NCBI GenBank assembly: GCA_023525715.1
Contig: CM042016.1
Coordinates: 76,624,382 to 76,688,381, forward strand
Reading direction: 5' to 3'
DNA: 64,000 nt
DNA from: Cichorium intybus
Lineage: Eukaryota > Streptophyta > Magnoliopsida > Asterales > Asteraceae
In this document: positions 1 through 11,124 of the stretch, piece by piece
Numbering within the stretch: position 1 is the stretch's first letter
How the letters are laid out: each line of letters starts with the position of its first letter
Translations under genes and position numbers: made by a program
Notes under the pieces: model-generated
The model's input: the letters and a program-made list of their open reading frames with translations, nothing else
Databases searched by the model: none
What the model was told of the DNA's origin: nothing

Positions 1-555
1 AGAACCCTTGGAATGGCATGGAATATGGGGTGGGGAGGCCCTCTATTTATAGTATCAAGGTGATAAGCAATAAGGAGTACAACTGCCTTATTTGAGATCC
101 TGATATGATAAGGCTTTTATCAGATAAAGGGATCTGCTTATCACTGCCATAAAACCCCTTTAGGGTTTCGAAATCCACAAGGCCTTAGGCCTTGATTTCG
201 TCCAAACCCATATGGGTAACCCTAATTGTCTATTGCTCAATTATTGAACAATTACAATTCAGCCCTTACACTTTTAATTAATCCAATCAATCCCAAAATT
301 AATTCCAATTAATTTCTGATCAATTGTTAATTAAATATTATGATTTCTAATTAATATATTATTCTCATAATATATTAATAAATAATTTATTCCTCTTTTC
401 TAATTAATATATTATTTCCATAATATATCAATCTTTCTCTGTATATGCAATCTTGTCCTCTGCCAGGTTATGAGGGCAACCCAAAAGGACTGTGCTGCCA
501 TCAATTCAAACACATGTGCCCGTTATAATTATAACTTAGACACCTTAATCCAACA
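1..555 (-). repeat. 3' LTR of copia A2 (5' portion of LTR missing from window)
   Basis: Positions 1-555 align with 6556-7109 almost base for base, so about 237 bp of this LTR lies left of the window. It ends in CCAACA at 555 and is followed by the complement of a purine tract (GAGTCTCCCACTTGG), the normal junction of a minus-strand 3' LTR. A TATA box (CTATAAATA on the minus strand, 52-44) marks the LTR promoter. Confidence 0.88.
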
Positions 556-1600
556 GAGTCTCCCACTTGGATAAGTCTATAATTATAATACATTATGTTT
601 CTGAATTGATCAACAAATTGTAGCTTCCAAGAGCTGCTGCCGAACTCTGATCCAGTTAGTCATGTGTCATAAGATAAGTGATCATATGACCCTTCGTTCT
701 TTCAAGATATCATTCAGACTTGAGACATGGATTAGAATCAATCTCAGTCCGATACTATATTTCCCGGTTCTATGATTTGTAATGACATAGGACTTCTAAT
801 CGAACACATCAATTAAGTCCTGGCAGACCAGCACTAAGTCAACACCAAATCACCAAGGGGCCCACATATATCACTTTTCCTATTAGGGCAAAAAGGAACG
901 AATAAACTTCGACTCATATGCTTGTGTTCTTTACTCATCAAATCACGCACAACAATACGTTTTATAACATCGAGTTACCGATGCGTTTACGCATTATCAA
1001 TGGGCAACCGACTTGCAAATTTCAACTCATATGTCTTGGCTTCAAGATCATAGGATATTATCGTGTCAGAATTACTCGTGATATAATCCATGAAGTAATT
1101 CTTTGAGCGTGGGTCGATCCAATACTCAAATCTCCATTTCTGAGTACTCATGAATGTTGCAGCAATACTATTGTTATGTCTAACTCTTTAGATAGTCTAC
1201 AATCCAATTCATGACAGTCTTAGTTCACTACTTACTTCTGAAAGCATGAACGACTGTGGATGTTTTGAATAATCCAATTATTCAGGAAGTAAAACATGCA
1301 AATTGAAACATTAATTCTGATAGGTGGCTACTCCTGCTGATTACCAAGTCTCCACGATGCAATCACCATATCAGATTTATCAATTATATATAATTATATG
1401 TTTCATAGTTTTGTTAAACTTTGAATTAAGATATTTATATGTATTTATACTCAAAATGACATTTACTCTTTCTATGTATCCAAAATGTCTCGTATTGATA
1501 CATATCATTGCAGATAATCTCATAGAATATCTTTCCGATGATATCTCAATGTGTCATTTTGGTTTTCTCTCCTAGAACCATTTTTTGAATGGTGCTGTGT
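556..1600 (-). other. Conserved non-coding 3' region between pol remnant and 3' LTR of A2
   Basis: No credible coding sequence. Read on the minus strand this stretch is clearly related to 9005-9865 of element A1, to 28083-28900, and to 31395-32460. These copia elements therefore share about 0.9-1 kb of non-coding sequence between RNase H and the 3' LTR. Short reading frames here (for example 918-1106 and 1324-1575) are not conserved between copies and are not called as genes. Confidence 0.7.
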
Positions 1601-3560
1601 CTTGTGACTTCTCATGGTTATCGGGATCTTTAGTCCAGTGGACTGCACCCTACGGTGTCAGGAAGATTTCAAGGCGATAACTGATGTGCCGGTGAACCAC
1701 ACACGCTCCATCATTACCCCAATCGAAACCTTCCAACCATGATGTCTCATAGTGTCATATATATTAATAATCACAGATTTGAAACTTATTTCAAATTATT
1801 ATCACATTCCTCCTATTATAGCATGATTTATCATGTTTGTGTTTAACTGTCCAGTTCAGTATCCTAAGCCAGGTCGTGTCCTGAATCCAACTTGTTATGC
1901 TCCAAGCATCAAGTTATCAGGACCATTTCATGACATATGTGACCGATTCAATTTGTGGCAGCTTATTGAATCTGATATTAGTTCCATTCTGCATCCTTTC
2001 AGAATCCATAATCCTTGTGTCATGATTTCCAGAAAATCCTTTTCTGCAGTCTCGTATCTTGAATCTTATCAAGATCATTCTTACACACTGGCAGGGTCAA
2101 TACTTACGACTATATCTTTCTGATAGATACTAGTAACCACTTGAGTACATTATCAAATCTCCTTCAGGTTTTTCATGGAAATCATCTCTCATGAGTCATT
2201 ACACTTTGTAATGATAAGAGATATTTCCAAGAATAGTATGTACCGACACACATTTTGGATAGATCTTAATGATGCTCCCACTAGCTTTGACATAGTTCTG
2301 GAACTCTTTCAGACTATTCACAAAACCCAATCTTTTGGCATACTTTGGGAATACCAAGCCCAGAACTTCTGACATAATTACAGGACTCTTTCAGACTATT
2401 CACCAAATCCAAACTTTTGGCATTTTGAGAATCCGAAGATCCTTCCATGCGAGGTGCCCGTCCGACGACCTTCGGGGCTATGTACCTTTTGCATCGGTAT
2501 GTTCTAAACACTATTGGTTGGGTCTTACACACAACCCTTGTGTTTTTCCATTTATGGAAAGCGGTTCAGACCATCCGATCTTGCTATGATTTGCAAGCTG
2601 CAGTAATAGCAAACCATATCTTTCCAGATTTGTTTTAGTTCTGTTGAGAGTGTCTCTTTCAAAGTCAATCTCATGACTATGAGTACTCAACCATTCTTGT
2701 AGGTACAGTTCTATCTATGTTCCCTTCCTTTGATGATTCAATTACTCCCACTGGCTCTTAGCCAGGTGTAAAATCAGTCAAATCGTCACATAGACCGAGT
2801 CGCGCTCTTAATTTCTCTTATTTGGTGGCAACCGGGCTCACCAATGCTTCCAAGTAGCAGGATTGCTTATCCATACCAACTTTAGTAGTTTACCACTAAC
2901 CGGTATGTCACCCAGATCATAACTACTTATGATGGTGACTGACACTACTGGTTTGCTAAGATAATGATATGTCAGGTTTAACAGGAATCTGATTCATGGT
3001 CAAGATTTAGTGATGACTAAAGGTTCTTTCATTTGGCTAATCCCTGAACTCCTTCAGGATTCTCGCACTCCCACTGTTTCCTTAGAGTGTGATTTATTTC
3101 CAAAAGGAACTAAACATTCACAAGCATAGTTGGGATGGCCAATGAAATGACACTGCTGGTCAGATTCAGTCATGGTATGAGTTTCGGATGAAAGCTCCAT
3201 GATCCTGAACCTTTTCTATGTACAAGTGGGGTAAACTCGACTTTACACTTCAGACGGTGTCTGTGCAACCTACTTAGTCTAAGATGTGGTTCTAATATGG
3301 TTTTATGGACTGACTGGTTGAATATCTAACTTATCAGAAACTTATTGGAAGTGTATCTAATACATCGAATATCGAACTACTACGATCAATGTTCAATCTT
3401 CCCTAAGACACATTATAACCCTTTAATGTTCTTGGAAGAGTATAAACTGCGAAGCAATCTCACAATTATGTTTTACTCAGGTTTTGTTGATCTTATACTT
3501 CCCTTGAAACCCTTGAACAGTTCAAGGTTTCAATTAATCACTTATTTCGACAAGTGAAGT
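1600..3560 (-). pseudogene. Eroded copia pol remnant of A2 (reverse-transcriptase traces)
   Basis: No long frame survives. On the minus strand around 2440-2240 there are degraded traces of the RT segment that reads EFGFSRSEDESCVYV in A1, present twice in tandem and broken by stops and indels. The segment also resembles 28900-30800 and 34241-34776, where RT can still be read. Only about 0.8 kb of spacer separates it from gag, too little for protease and integrase, so those are deleted. Identification rests on similarity to the better preserved RT at 29557-30240; the outer limits are approximate. Confidence 0.5.
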
Positions 3561-4321
3561 TATATTTGTCATATCAAATGGCAAACATCATGAAGTATAA
3601 TTTATTTGTGTTTTATTTGTTGATTTGAGCAGTACACAATAACCATTGTGTTCGTTGCTCTAAATGTTCTTTTACATTCTTATGTAAATTTTATGACTTT
3701 GTTAATTGTTCAATATATGAATTCATCATTTAACTCTAAGTCAAATGATTCCAAGATCCTATCCATTGGATCCTTGGTTGATTCATTTCTTGTGATGACC
3801 AATTTTATCAAGAACTAACTTCATCAAGTGACTCTAAGCCAATTAATTCCAAAATCATGTCCGTTGGATCATTGGTTGAAGTTATTCTTATAAAACTCAG
3901 CTTAACAATCATACAAACACAATCCATAAATTCAATCAACATTCAAGTTACATTCACACAACATTTCAAGGATAATTTAAACAATCATTTTTAAAAGAGG
4001 AATATAACTTTTATTAAATCAAAAATTATCCTCAAACAATGTACTATGTAAAACGATGTCATACTATCTACTGACTAATAACAATGCCAAAAATATCTAA
4101 CTAAACTCCAAAACTGCACGAGCTCGAGATCCAATCCAAATATGCTCTCAGCGTCAATGTCCTGCATCCTACCGAGACCCTGTATACAAAGCAAATGTGA
4201 CTATCACATCTTGTATCAATGAATTAAGGAGTATCAAGAGTATTTAGAACCTCTGAAACATTATGGATGGTACCATATAGATTAGGAGTTTCAAGTTTTT
4301 AGATATACCTGAGTTGCCAAA
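3560..4321 (-). other. Non-coding spacer downstream of A2 gag, shared with the copy at 55196-55914
   Basis: There is no gene here. The minus-strand sequence matches 55196-55914 on the plus strand. Both copies go directly from the gag end into this spacer with no protease or integrase, so the loss of those domains was already present in the element that spread. Confidence 0.65.
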
Positions 4322-5094
4322 CTATTTGGCTTTGGAGCATTTTCCAATTATCATGTGACTGTATCCCACCCTGTGGATTCCCAGCTTAAGACATCTCAGT
4401 ACCCATTTGGATGGATTCTTGATGTGCTTCAGAGCTGGACTCAATCCTGAAATATGCACCTCCATGAGTGACTCATATAGAGTCAACATTGAACGCATTT
4501 CCATGAAGGTCTTGTGTAGGTCCCTTTCCCTGTATATCTGTACGAACGATTCATACTCCTCAGTCAGAGATGCGAGCAAGCCATTGACGCTTGCTTCTTG
4601 ACCAGGAGGGTGACCAAGCTTGTACATCTCTTCCAAGTATCTTCAATCTTGAGAAAGTGTGCACTAACATTGTGTCCCTTTCTCAGCCTGGTTTCACCAA
4701 GCCTTTTGTAGATCCTAAGTTTTTCCTGCCTAACTAGTTCTTGGAACCTTTCCTCAACCAGTTGTATTAACTCATGTGGCCCCAGGAATTCAAAATCCTT
4801 GCGGATGGCGGGGTCAATGGTTAATAGCATGAGAAGACGAACCTCTTCGTCCTCATTAATCAGGAAGTAATGGTGGTCCATAAACTGTTGAGTGACACCA
4901 TGCTTAGGTAGGGAGGGAAGTGGGAAGTCGATGATGTATTCATTATCTACGTATCTCATAACCAATCTCCATTAGCGGATCCAATCCATGTAGTTAAGTC
5001 TAGTCAGCTTATTCATATTAAGTAAGAATCTCCTGAAGCTCTCAGGAATAGGTGTAGGAGGAGGAGAAGAAGAGGCAACACTATCTTCAGACAT
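4322..5094 (-). pseudogene. gag: Broken copia gag of element A2
   Basis: Gag would form the capsid that packages retroelement RNA. The start is the ATG at 5094-5092, followed by a Ser/Pro-rich N-terminus and an ESFRRFLLNMNKL segment matching the sister copy at 54379. An in-frame TAA at 4974-4972 (CAA to TAA by comparison with the sister copy) stops it early. Translation can be followed from 4965 through LPKHGV and LMLLTIDPAIRKDFEFLGP to about 4640. There the frame shifts and continues to 4322 as YESFVQIYRERDLHKTFMEM. No CCHC zinc knuckle is seen. The region resembles plant copia capsid of the UBN2/retrotran_gag type. It is non-functional as it stands. Confidence 0.75.
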
Positions 5095-6304
5095 CTATAA
5101 TATCAAAATTTATTAGTTTAACTTTTGTCCTTATTAATAATTACCCAATTTTATTTAACAAGGCTAGGACCGAAAATGCCCCAACCATGGTGTGAAGAGG
5201 AATGCCATAATCACAACATGATGGTCACTAAGGTAGATATACTATTATCAATTTCAGTCTAATGAAATTCCCAGATCTGTGAAATTCATTGAACCGGATC
5301 AATGGCATGTTTAATCTCGGATTATGCTCTTCTGTTTATGACTAGGATACCGAGGATCACAAACAAGATGTGAAATAACCATGCAAATCACTTGGTGACC
5401 TCAATGTCATTTTTCATCTCACATTGTTGTGCCGGTTAACCACACGAGCTCCATCAACAATGATAATTTATGAGATACCCATTACCACTCTTTATGAATC
5501 CCTATTAGTGTGTCGGTTAACCACACGAGCTCCACTAACGATTCATAAAGTGTAATGTGTGACTTCGTGGGTTAGCATACTGTTCACATTTTCCTAAGTA
5601 ACTAGAGTTTGGGTTTTAAAGGTTATAGTAACTTTGTCACTAATAGCATTATACTTTTAATGATATTAGCTTTGTCCCATCAAACCCATTCTGCTAACGA
5701 CAGTCCATTGATTAAGGGAGCGCTGGGTGAGAGTGGACACCCATTCAACCGCCATTTTATAGGCAGTTACCTTATACACCCTTATAGACCAATTTTCTAA
5801 ATGAGGCATACTAGCGATTTGACTGACTTAATATTATACATATAGGTATTAAATTTTAATATTAATATGTATAAGGTGTATTTTAAACATTTAAAATATT
5901 TAGGTTATGTCCTTTTAAATTTTCGAAAATTTAAACAATTTAAATTTAAAATTTAAAATTAAACCTAAGGTGATTTAATGTTTGTCCTTTTAATTAACTG
6001 TTAATTAAATTAATTAATTAAATCACATGAGGATTGATTAATTAAACAATTAAATTTAATCCTAATCTTTCCCACCAAGTTATCTAAAATAAGGGTCAAG
6101 GGTTTCCATTTAAGAGATAATCACAATTTACCAAAAATAGAGAAACCCTAAAAGCCACCTCCTTATTTTTGCCAACTAAGGGTGGAGGCTAGGGTTTTCT
6201 TAAAAACCCTAGCATATGTCGAACCCCTTGAGACCAAGGGTTTAATTCCATTAAAACCTTTTAACAATTCAACTATTATAACTGTTCAACAGAAAACAGA
6301 TTTA
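5095..6304 (-). other. 5' untranslated leader of copia A2
   Basis: AT-rich leader between the primer binding site and gag, with no gene. On the minus strand it matches 45256-46335 plus 54147-54378 of the sister copy, including the Asn/Lys-poor TTAATTAA-rich block at 5850-6060 that is duplicated in the sister. Confidence 0.7.
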
Positions 6305-6317
6305 GCTCTGATACCAC
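6305..6317 (-). other. Primer binding site of copia A2 (initiator tRNA-Met type)
   Basis: The minus strand reads GTGGTATCAGAGC directly after the 5' LTR end (CCCAACA). TGGTATCAGAGC is the standard plant copia/gypsy site complementary to the 3' end of initiator tRNA-Met. Confidence 0.9.
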
Positions 6318-7109
6318 TGTTGGGTTTTAAGCAAACTATGAACAAAAAATCATTTAAGTTCACATGCATCCTAAAGGATCTATGTTTTCATATATTGAAC
6401 CTATAACTATGAATAAAATAAGAATCAAATAAATTTCATAAGAAAATTAACCTTTTGATCCTTAGATCTCTTGGAAGCAAGCACCACAAGTGTCGTGCCT
6501 CTATTGGCTTACACCCAAGAACTTGGCAAGGAAGAGAGCAAGATAGAAAGGGTGGAGAACCCTTGGAATGGCATGGAATATGGGGTGTAGAGGCCCTTTA
6601 TTTATAGTCTCAAGGTGATAAGCAATAAGGAGTATAACTGCCTTATTTGAGATCCTGATATGATAAGGCTTTTATTAGATAAATGGATCTGCTTATCACT
6701 GCCATAAAACCCCTTTAGGGTTTCAAAATCCACAAGGCCTTACGCCTTGATTTCTTCCAAATCCATATGGGTAACCTTAATTGTCTATTGCTCAACTATG
6801 AACAATTACAATTCAGCCTCTGCACTTTTAATTAATCCAATCAATCCCAAAATTAATTCTAATTAATTTCTAATCAATTGTTAATTAAATATTATGATTT
6901 CTAATTAATATATTATTCTCATAATATATTAATAAATCATTTATTCCTCTTTTCTAATTAATATATTTTTTCCATAATATATCAATCTTTCTCTCTATAT
7001 GTAATCTTGTCCTCTACCAGGTTATGAGGGAAACCTAAAAGGATTGTGCTGCCATCAATTCAAACACATGTGCCAGTTATAGTTATGGCTTAGACACCTT
7101 AATCCAACA
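6318..7109 (-). repeat. 5' LTR of copia A2 (792 bp)
   Basis: Begins TGTTGGG on the plus strand at 6318 and ends CCAACA at 7109. It is nearly identical to 1-555 over the shared part and is bounded by the primer binding site on the left. TATA box CTATAAATA on the minus strand at 6607-6599. Differences from the left LTR are scattered substitutions and small indels, indicating an insertion that is not brand new. Confidence 0.9.
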
Positions 7110-7111
7110 AC

Positions 7112-9004
7112 TTGTTCTACAGACCGAGCGAGGACGTGGTCTTTGTAACTACACGAGGAGTCTTTCGAGAGAGAGAGCACATATACAAAGAGGACATTGG
7201 GAGTACTATTGACCTTGAAGAGATTCAAGAGTCATCTGATGATACAACCTTAGGCGAAACTAGCAACCAATAAGAGGAAGAAGTTCATGTTGGTCCGACA
7301 GACATTTCATTACCTCTTAGGCGCTCCGGTAGAGTTAGCATGCCACCCGATTTTTATGGTTTCCATATAACTACGGATGGTGACACGTTTGTCAGTGATA
7401 GGACAATGATAAATTTGGACGAGCCAGCTTACTACCTGGAAGCAGTGGCGGGCCCTGAATCTGCCAAGTGGAAGGAGGCAATGGATAGCGAGATCAAGTC
7501 CATGTATGACAATCAAGTTTGGAACTTGGCTGACAATGTACCAGGTCGAAAGACAGTTAGGTGCAAGTGGATCTTCAAGAAGAAGACAGACATGGATGGA
7601 AAGGTACGCACCTTTAAGGCTTGACTGGTTGCGAAGGGATTCACTCAAACCCCGGGGGTTGACTATGATGAGACCTTCTCACCAGTGGCCAAGATTAAGT
7701 CCATTAGGATAATGGTTGCCATAGCTGCATTTCATGACTATGAAATTTGGCAGATGGATGTCAAAACTGCTTTCCTTAACGGGAAGTTGATTGAGGATGT
7801 TTACATGAATCAGCCAGAGGGTTTTGTAGACACAAAGCATCTTAATAAGGTTTGTAAGCTTGAGAAATCAATCTACAGATTGAAACAAGCTTCTCGCAGC
7901 TGGAATCTCTGTTTCCATGAGAAAGTCAAAGAGTTTGGTTTCTCTAGGAGTGAAGATGAGTCCTGTGTATATGTCAAGGATAGTGGGAATATAGTCACTT
8001 CTCTGGTGTTGTATGTTGATGACATACTGCTCATGGGAAACGACATTCCAACCTTGCAAGATGTTAAGCCTTAGCTTGGGAAGTGTTTCGCCATGAAAGA
8101 CCTAGGAGAAGCTGCCTATATTCTCGGGATAAGAATACTGAGAGATAGAAAGAAGAGACTATTAGGACTTAGTCAAAGTACATACTTGGAAAAGGTACTA
8201 AAGAGGTTTAGTATGGAAAATTCCAAGAAGGGAGAGCTACCTATCCAGAGCAATGCAAAGTTGAGTAAGACTCAAAGCCCGAGTACCGATGAGGAAATAG
8301 CTGAGATGAGTCGGGTACCTTACGCTTCGGCGGTAGGGTCGATCATGTATGCTATGACATGTACTTGTCTCGACGCGTCCTTTGCTTTGAGCATGGTCAG
8401 TCGTTACCAGGGAAATCCTGGAAGGGCTCATTGGATACCAGTTAAGAATATAATCAAGTATCTGCGAATGACAATGAACATGGTGTTAGTCCTTGGTGGC
8501 AGTGATACATTGAGAGTTAGTGGGTACACAGACGCCAGCTTCCAGACAGATAGAGACAACGGTCGGTCCCAGTCGGGCTGGGTATTTCTTTTGAATGGAG
8601 GAGCGGTTACTTGGAAAAGTTCCAAGCAAGATACAGTGGTTGATTCTACATGCGAATCAGAGTACATAGCAGCGAGTGAAGCGTCAAAGGAAGCGGCTTG
8701 GCTGAAGAACTTTATCGATAACCTTGGAGTAGTCCCGAGTATTCAGGAGCCTATGGAACTATTCTACGATAACGAGTGAGCGGTTGCTTTGACAAAGGAA
8801 CCGAGAGATCATGGAAAGTCTAGACATATCGACAGAAAGTACCATTACATTCGGCATAGGGTAGAAGAAGGTCACCTCCTTGTGAAGAGGGTATCATCTG
8901 AAGACAATCCTGCAGATCCCTTGACAAAGGCTCTGAGTTGGATCAAGCACAATCAGCATGCTAGGAGCATAGGATTGAGAGATGATATTAGTTTTTGTAA
9001 TTAG
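7112..9004 (+). pseudogene. pol: Copia A1 pol, C-terminal half: integrase tail, reverse transcriptase, RNase H
   Basis: One frame runs throughout and is broken only by in-frame stops at 7271 (TAA), 7622 (TGA in KA*LVAKG), 8072 (TAG, normally Trp) and 8777 (TGA), ending normally at 9002-9004. In order: integrase C-terminus (7112-7270), the linker LRRSGRVSMPP (about 7315), RT N-terminus (WNLADNVPGRKTVRCKWIFKKK, in two parts), fingers/palm with WQMDVKTAFLNG (about 7750), catalytic YVDD (about 8010), then RNase H with YTDASF (about 8525) and the STCESEYIAASEA box (about 8645). Conserved catalytic residues are present, but the stops make it non-functional. The intact enzyme would convert element RNA into cDNA in cytoplasmic particles. 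Confidence 0.85.
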
Positions 9005-9865
9005 ATAGGATTTTGAAATTTGTAACAATGTAAATGTAATTGACTTTGGTGATTTAATAATAGAGATTTATTCATGAGTAGTGTTTACTGCTATTTGTCA
9101 ATTGTTTATCATTGTGTTTCATTTTGCATGTTTACTTCCTGAGTAATATGATTATTCGAATATCCACAGTCGCTCATACTTTTGGGAGTTAGTATGAATG
9201 AAGACTGTCATGAATTGGTTTGTAGATTGTCTAAGGAGTTAGACATAGCAACAATATTGTTACAACGTTCATTAGTACTTAGAAAATAGAGATTTAAGTA
9301 TTGGATAAACCCACCCTCAAAGGATTGCTTCATGGATTATATCACGAGCAATTTTGAGACGATAACATCTTATGATCTTGAAGCGGAGACATATGACTTA
9401 TTATTTACAAGGCTATTGTTCATTGATAATGCGAAAACGCATCGGTAACTCGATGTTATAAAACGTGTTGTTGTGAGTGATTCGTCTGGTAAAAGATATA
9501 AGCATATGAGTCAAAGCTTATTCGTTCCTTGACCCTGACGGGAAATAGATATCTGTAGGCCTCTCGATGATTTTGAAGTTGACTGAAAGTGTTGGCCAAC
9601 CAGGACTGAATTGATGTGTTCAATTAGTAGTCTTAAAGTCATATGCAAATCAGAAATCAGGAAACAGAGTATCGGACTGAGATTGATCTTAATCCATGTC
9701 TCAAGTCTGGAAATATCTTGTTGGACGAAGGATCATATGATCACTTATCTATAGACAGAACTGACTGGGTCAAAGTTCGGCAGCAGTTTCTAGGAAGCTA
9801 TAATTTGCTGATTAATCAGAAGATAAATCGACAATTAAAGTCATAGACTTATCCAAGTGGGAGAC
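9005..9865 (+). other. Non-coding 3' region and polypurine tract of copia A1
   Basis: No gene. The stretch is homologous (on the opposite strand) to 556-1400. It ends in CCAAGTGGGAGAC (9853-9865), the polypurine tract that primes plus-strand DNA synthesis, immediately before the 3' LTR TG at 9866. The 67-codon frame at 9643-9846 is not conserved and is not called. Confidence 0.75.
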
Positions 9866-10630
9866 TGTTGGATTAGGTGTCTAAGTCATGACTTATAATT
9901 TGTATTTATTTTATTAATAGAAGCAAAGTCCATTTGGTTTGCCCTCATAGCTAGAGGTTTGGTAGAAATTCTAGGAGAGAGAAAGATTGATTTATTATAT
10001 GATTAATAAATCAATAAAAATAAAATAAATAGTTTATTAATATATTATGTTGATAATATATTAATTAGAAACATTATTAATTAATTATAAATTAATCTAG
10101 AATTAATTGGAATTAATTTAGTGATTAGTTTAATTAATTAAAGGTGCAGGGGGCTATTTTGTAATTACTCAATAGTTGAGTGGTAATTGGCCAGGTCATG
10201 GTGATAGGTGGAGAAATTAAGGAGAAGGTTTATCCTTAATTTCGAAACCCTAAAGAAAAGATAAGAGGCTTGGTCCAAATGATAAAAGGCTTATCTTGAT
10301 TTGGGCTTTTCTAGGGTTTTATCTGTCACCACCTAGAGGCTATAAATAGAGCTCATCTGCACCCAAAAAGCTGCGCCAACTTTACCCTGTCTCTCTGGAA
10401 TTTTCGTCCCCTCCCTCTTGCTCCCCGGGTGTGATCTCATAAGATCGCTAAATGGTATCAATCAAACAATAAGAACACGAATTACCACAATAATACTCTC
10501 TATTAATCTTTAGTAAATTTTCTGTTAGCCTTTAGGGATTTTATTAAATGTTCAAATTTAGAAAACGTAGATACAATCTAGCTTGCATATGAACTTAGGA
10601 TACAGTTTATTGATTGCATAAAACCTTTCA
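9866..10630 (+). repeat. 3' LTR of copia A1 (about 765 bp)
   Basis: Starts TGTTGGATTAGGTGTC right after the polypurine tract, matching the minus-strand start of the A2 LTRs (TGTTGGATTAAGGTGTC). TATA box TATAAATA at 10341-10348. The 3' end is set near 10630 by alignment of the segment 10585-10630 with the A2 LTR end (GCATGTGAACTT and TAAAACC motifs); the exact last base is uncertain. An unrelated-looking block at 10430-10520 replaces the expected sequence (see separate entry). Confidence 0.72.
10430..10520 (-). repeat. Antisense fragment resembling the copia B LTR inside the A1 LTR
   Basis: About 75 bp from 10445 closely matches the reverse complement of the last part of the copia B LTR (16210-16300), including ATCAATCAAACAATAAGAAC and a CTCTATTAATCTT block. 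A further short match (CATAAGATCGCTAA, about 10437-10450) comes from a neighbouring part of the B LTR but in the wrong order. No target duplication or second end is visible. Confidence 0.55.
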
Positions 10631-11124
10631 CATGTAAAAGGGTCTTTAACCACGACCATGTCATCCGAAGTGTTACTAGTGTTGCAATTCGAATCCCAGA
10701 TATCCCTTAGTGCAATTAAATATGTATTCACAGATTCTAAAATCAACGTTTTATCCTTTAGGGTTTACTGATGGATTTTGCAAATGAAGATTCGGATGAG
10801 AAAAACAAGAATGTCTAAGCAAGCACAACTAAGATTTCTGATATACATTAACACAAAATCACTGATCATAAGGGAACCGAAGGTTCAGATGTGAACAGCA
10901 ACGTAAATTGAAGAGTTTAAAAGAAAGATGATGCGTTATGTCTTTTTGAAAACTTGAACCAAAGTGAACCGAAGGTTCGGTTTGGAACAGTGATGAGTTC
11001 CCTTCTGAAGAAAAAAACTTTGTTGAATTGAAACAAAACAAAAACAAAAGAAAACAAAGAAAAAAAATTTAAAACAGAAGCATGAACAACGACATAGTAT
11101 ACAGGGTAAGAAGCACTTAGCAAA
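10631..11124 (-). other. 3' untranslated tail of copia C, no gene seen
   Basis: This stretch lies beyond RNase H of minus-strand copia C and contains A-rich runs on the plus strand (about 11020-11080) and the inverted motif ACCGAAGGTTCGG (10970-10982). I could not find the 3' LTR of copia C here. The simplest reading is that A1 inserted in this tail, leaving the LTR beyond the window. Confidence 0.45.

Larger units (their letters stand above)
1..7109 (-). mobile_element. Non-autonomous Ty1/copia element 'A2', minus strand, left end cut by window
   Basis: An LTR pair in direct orientation brackets this element: 1-555 (partial) and 6318-7109. The primer binding site lies just left of the right LTR and the polypurine complement just right of the left LTR, so transcription runs right to left. 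Between them are a broken gag (5094-4322) and only eroded traces of reverse transcriptase; no recognisable protease or integrase remains. It sits inside the pol gene of the plus-strand copia that resumes at 7110. The 5 bp after the right LTR (ACTTG, 7110-7114) should therefore recur just outside the lost left LTR end beyond the window. The boundaries at 555/556, 6317/6318 and 7109 are seen directly; the non-autonomous status is inferred. Confidence 0.85.
7110..10630 (+). mobile_element. 3' half of Ty1/copia element 'A1', interrupted by A2
   Basis: The sequence starts abruptly inside the integrase C-terminal region at the A2 junction (7109/7110). It then runs through RT and RNase H, a non-coding tail, a purine tract and a 3' LTR. 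The missing 5' half (LTR, gag, protease, integrase core) should lie left of the window. Similarity of its non-coding tail to 556-1330 places it in the same family group as A2. RT motif wording suggests the Tork-like copia branch, which is inference only. Confidence 0.8.

Noticed and set aside
918..2638. Six plus-strand frames of 62-96 codons
   Set aside because: They run antisense to the 3' region and pol remnant of a minus-strand copia, and related copies do not keep them open.
10740..10860. Possible 3' LTR of copia C (faint likeness to GATATACAAATCTTAACACAAT of 28051)
   Set aside because: The similarity is a few short AT-rich words with no LTR ends or polypurine junction.
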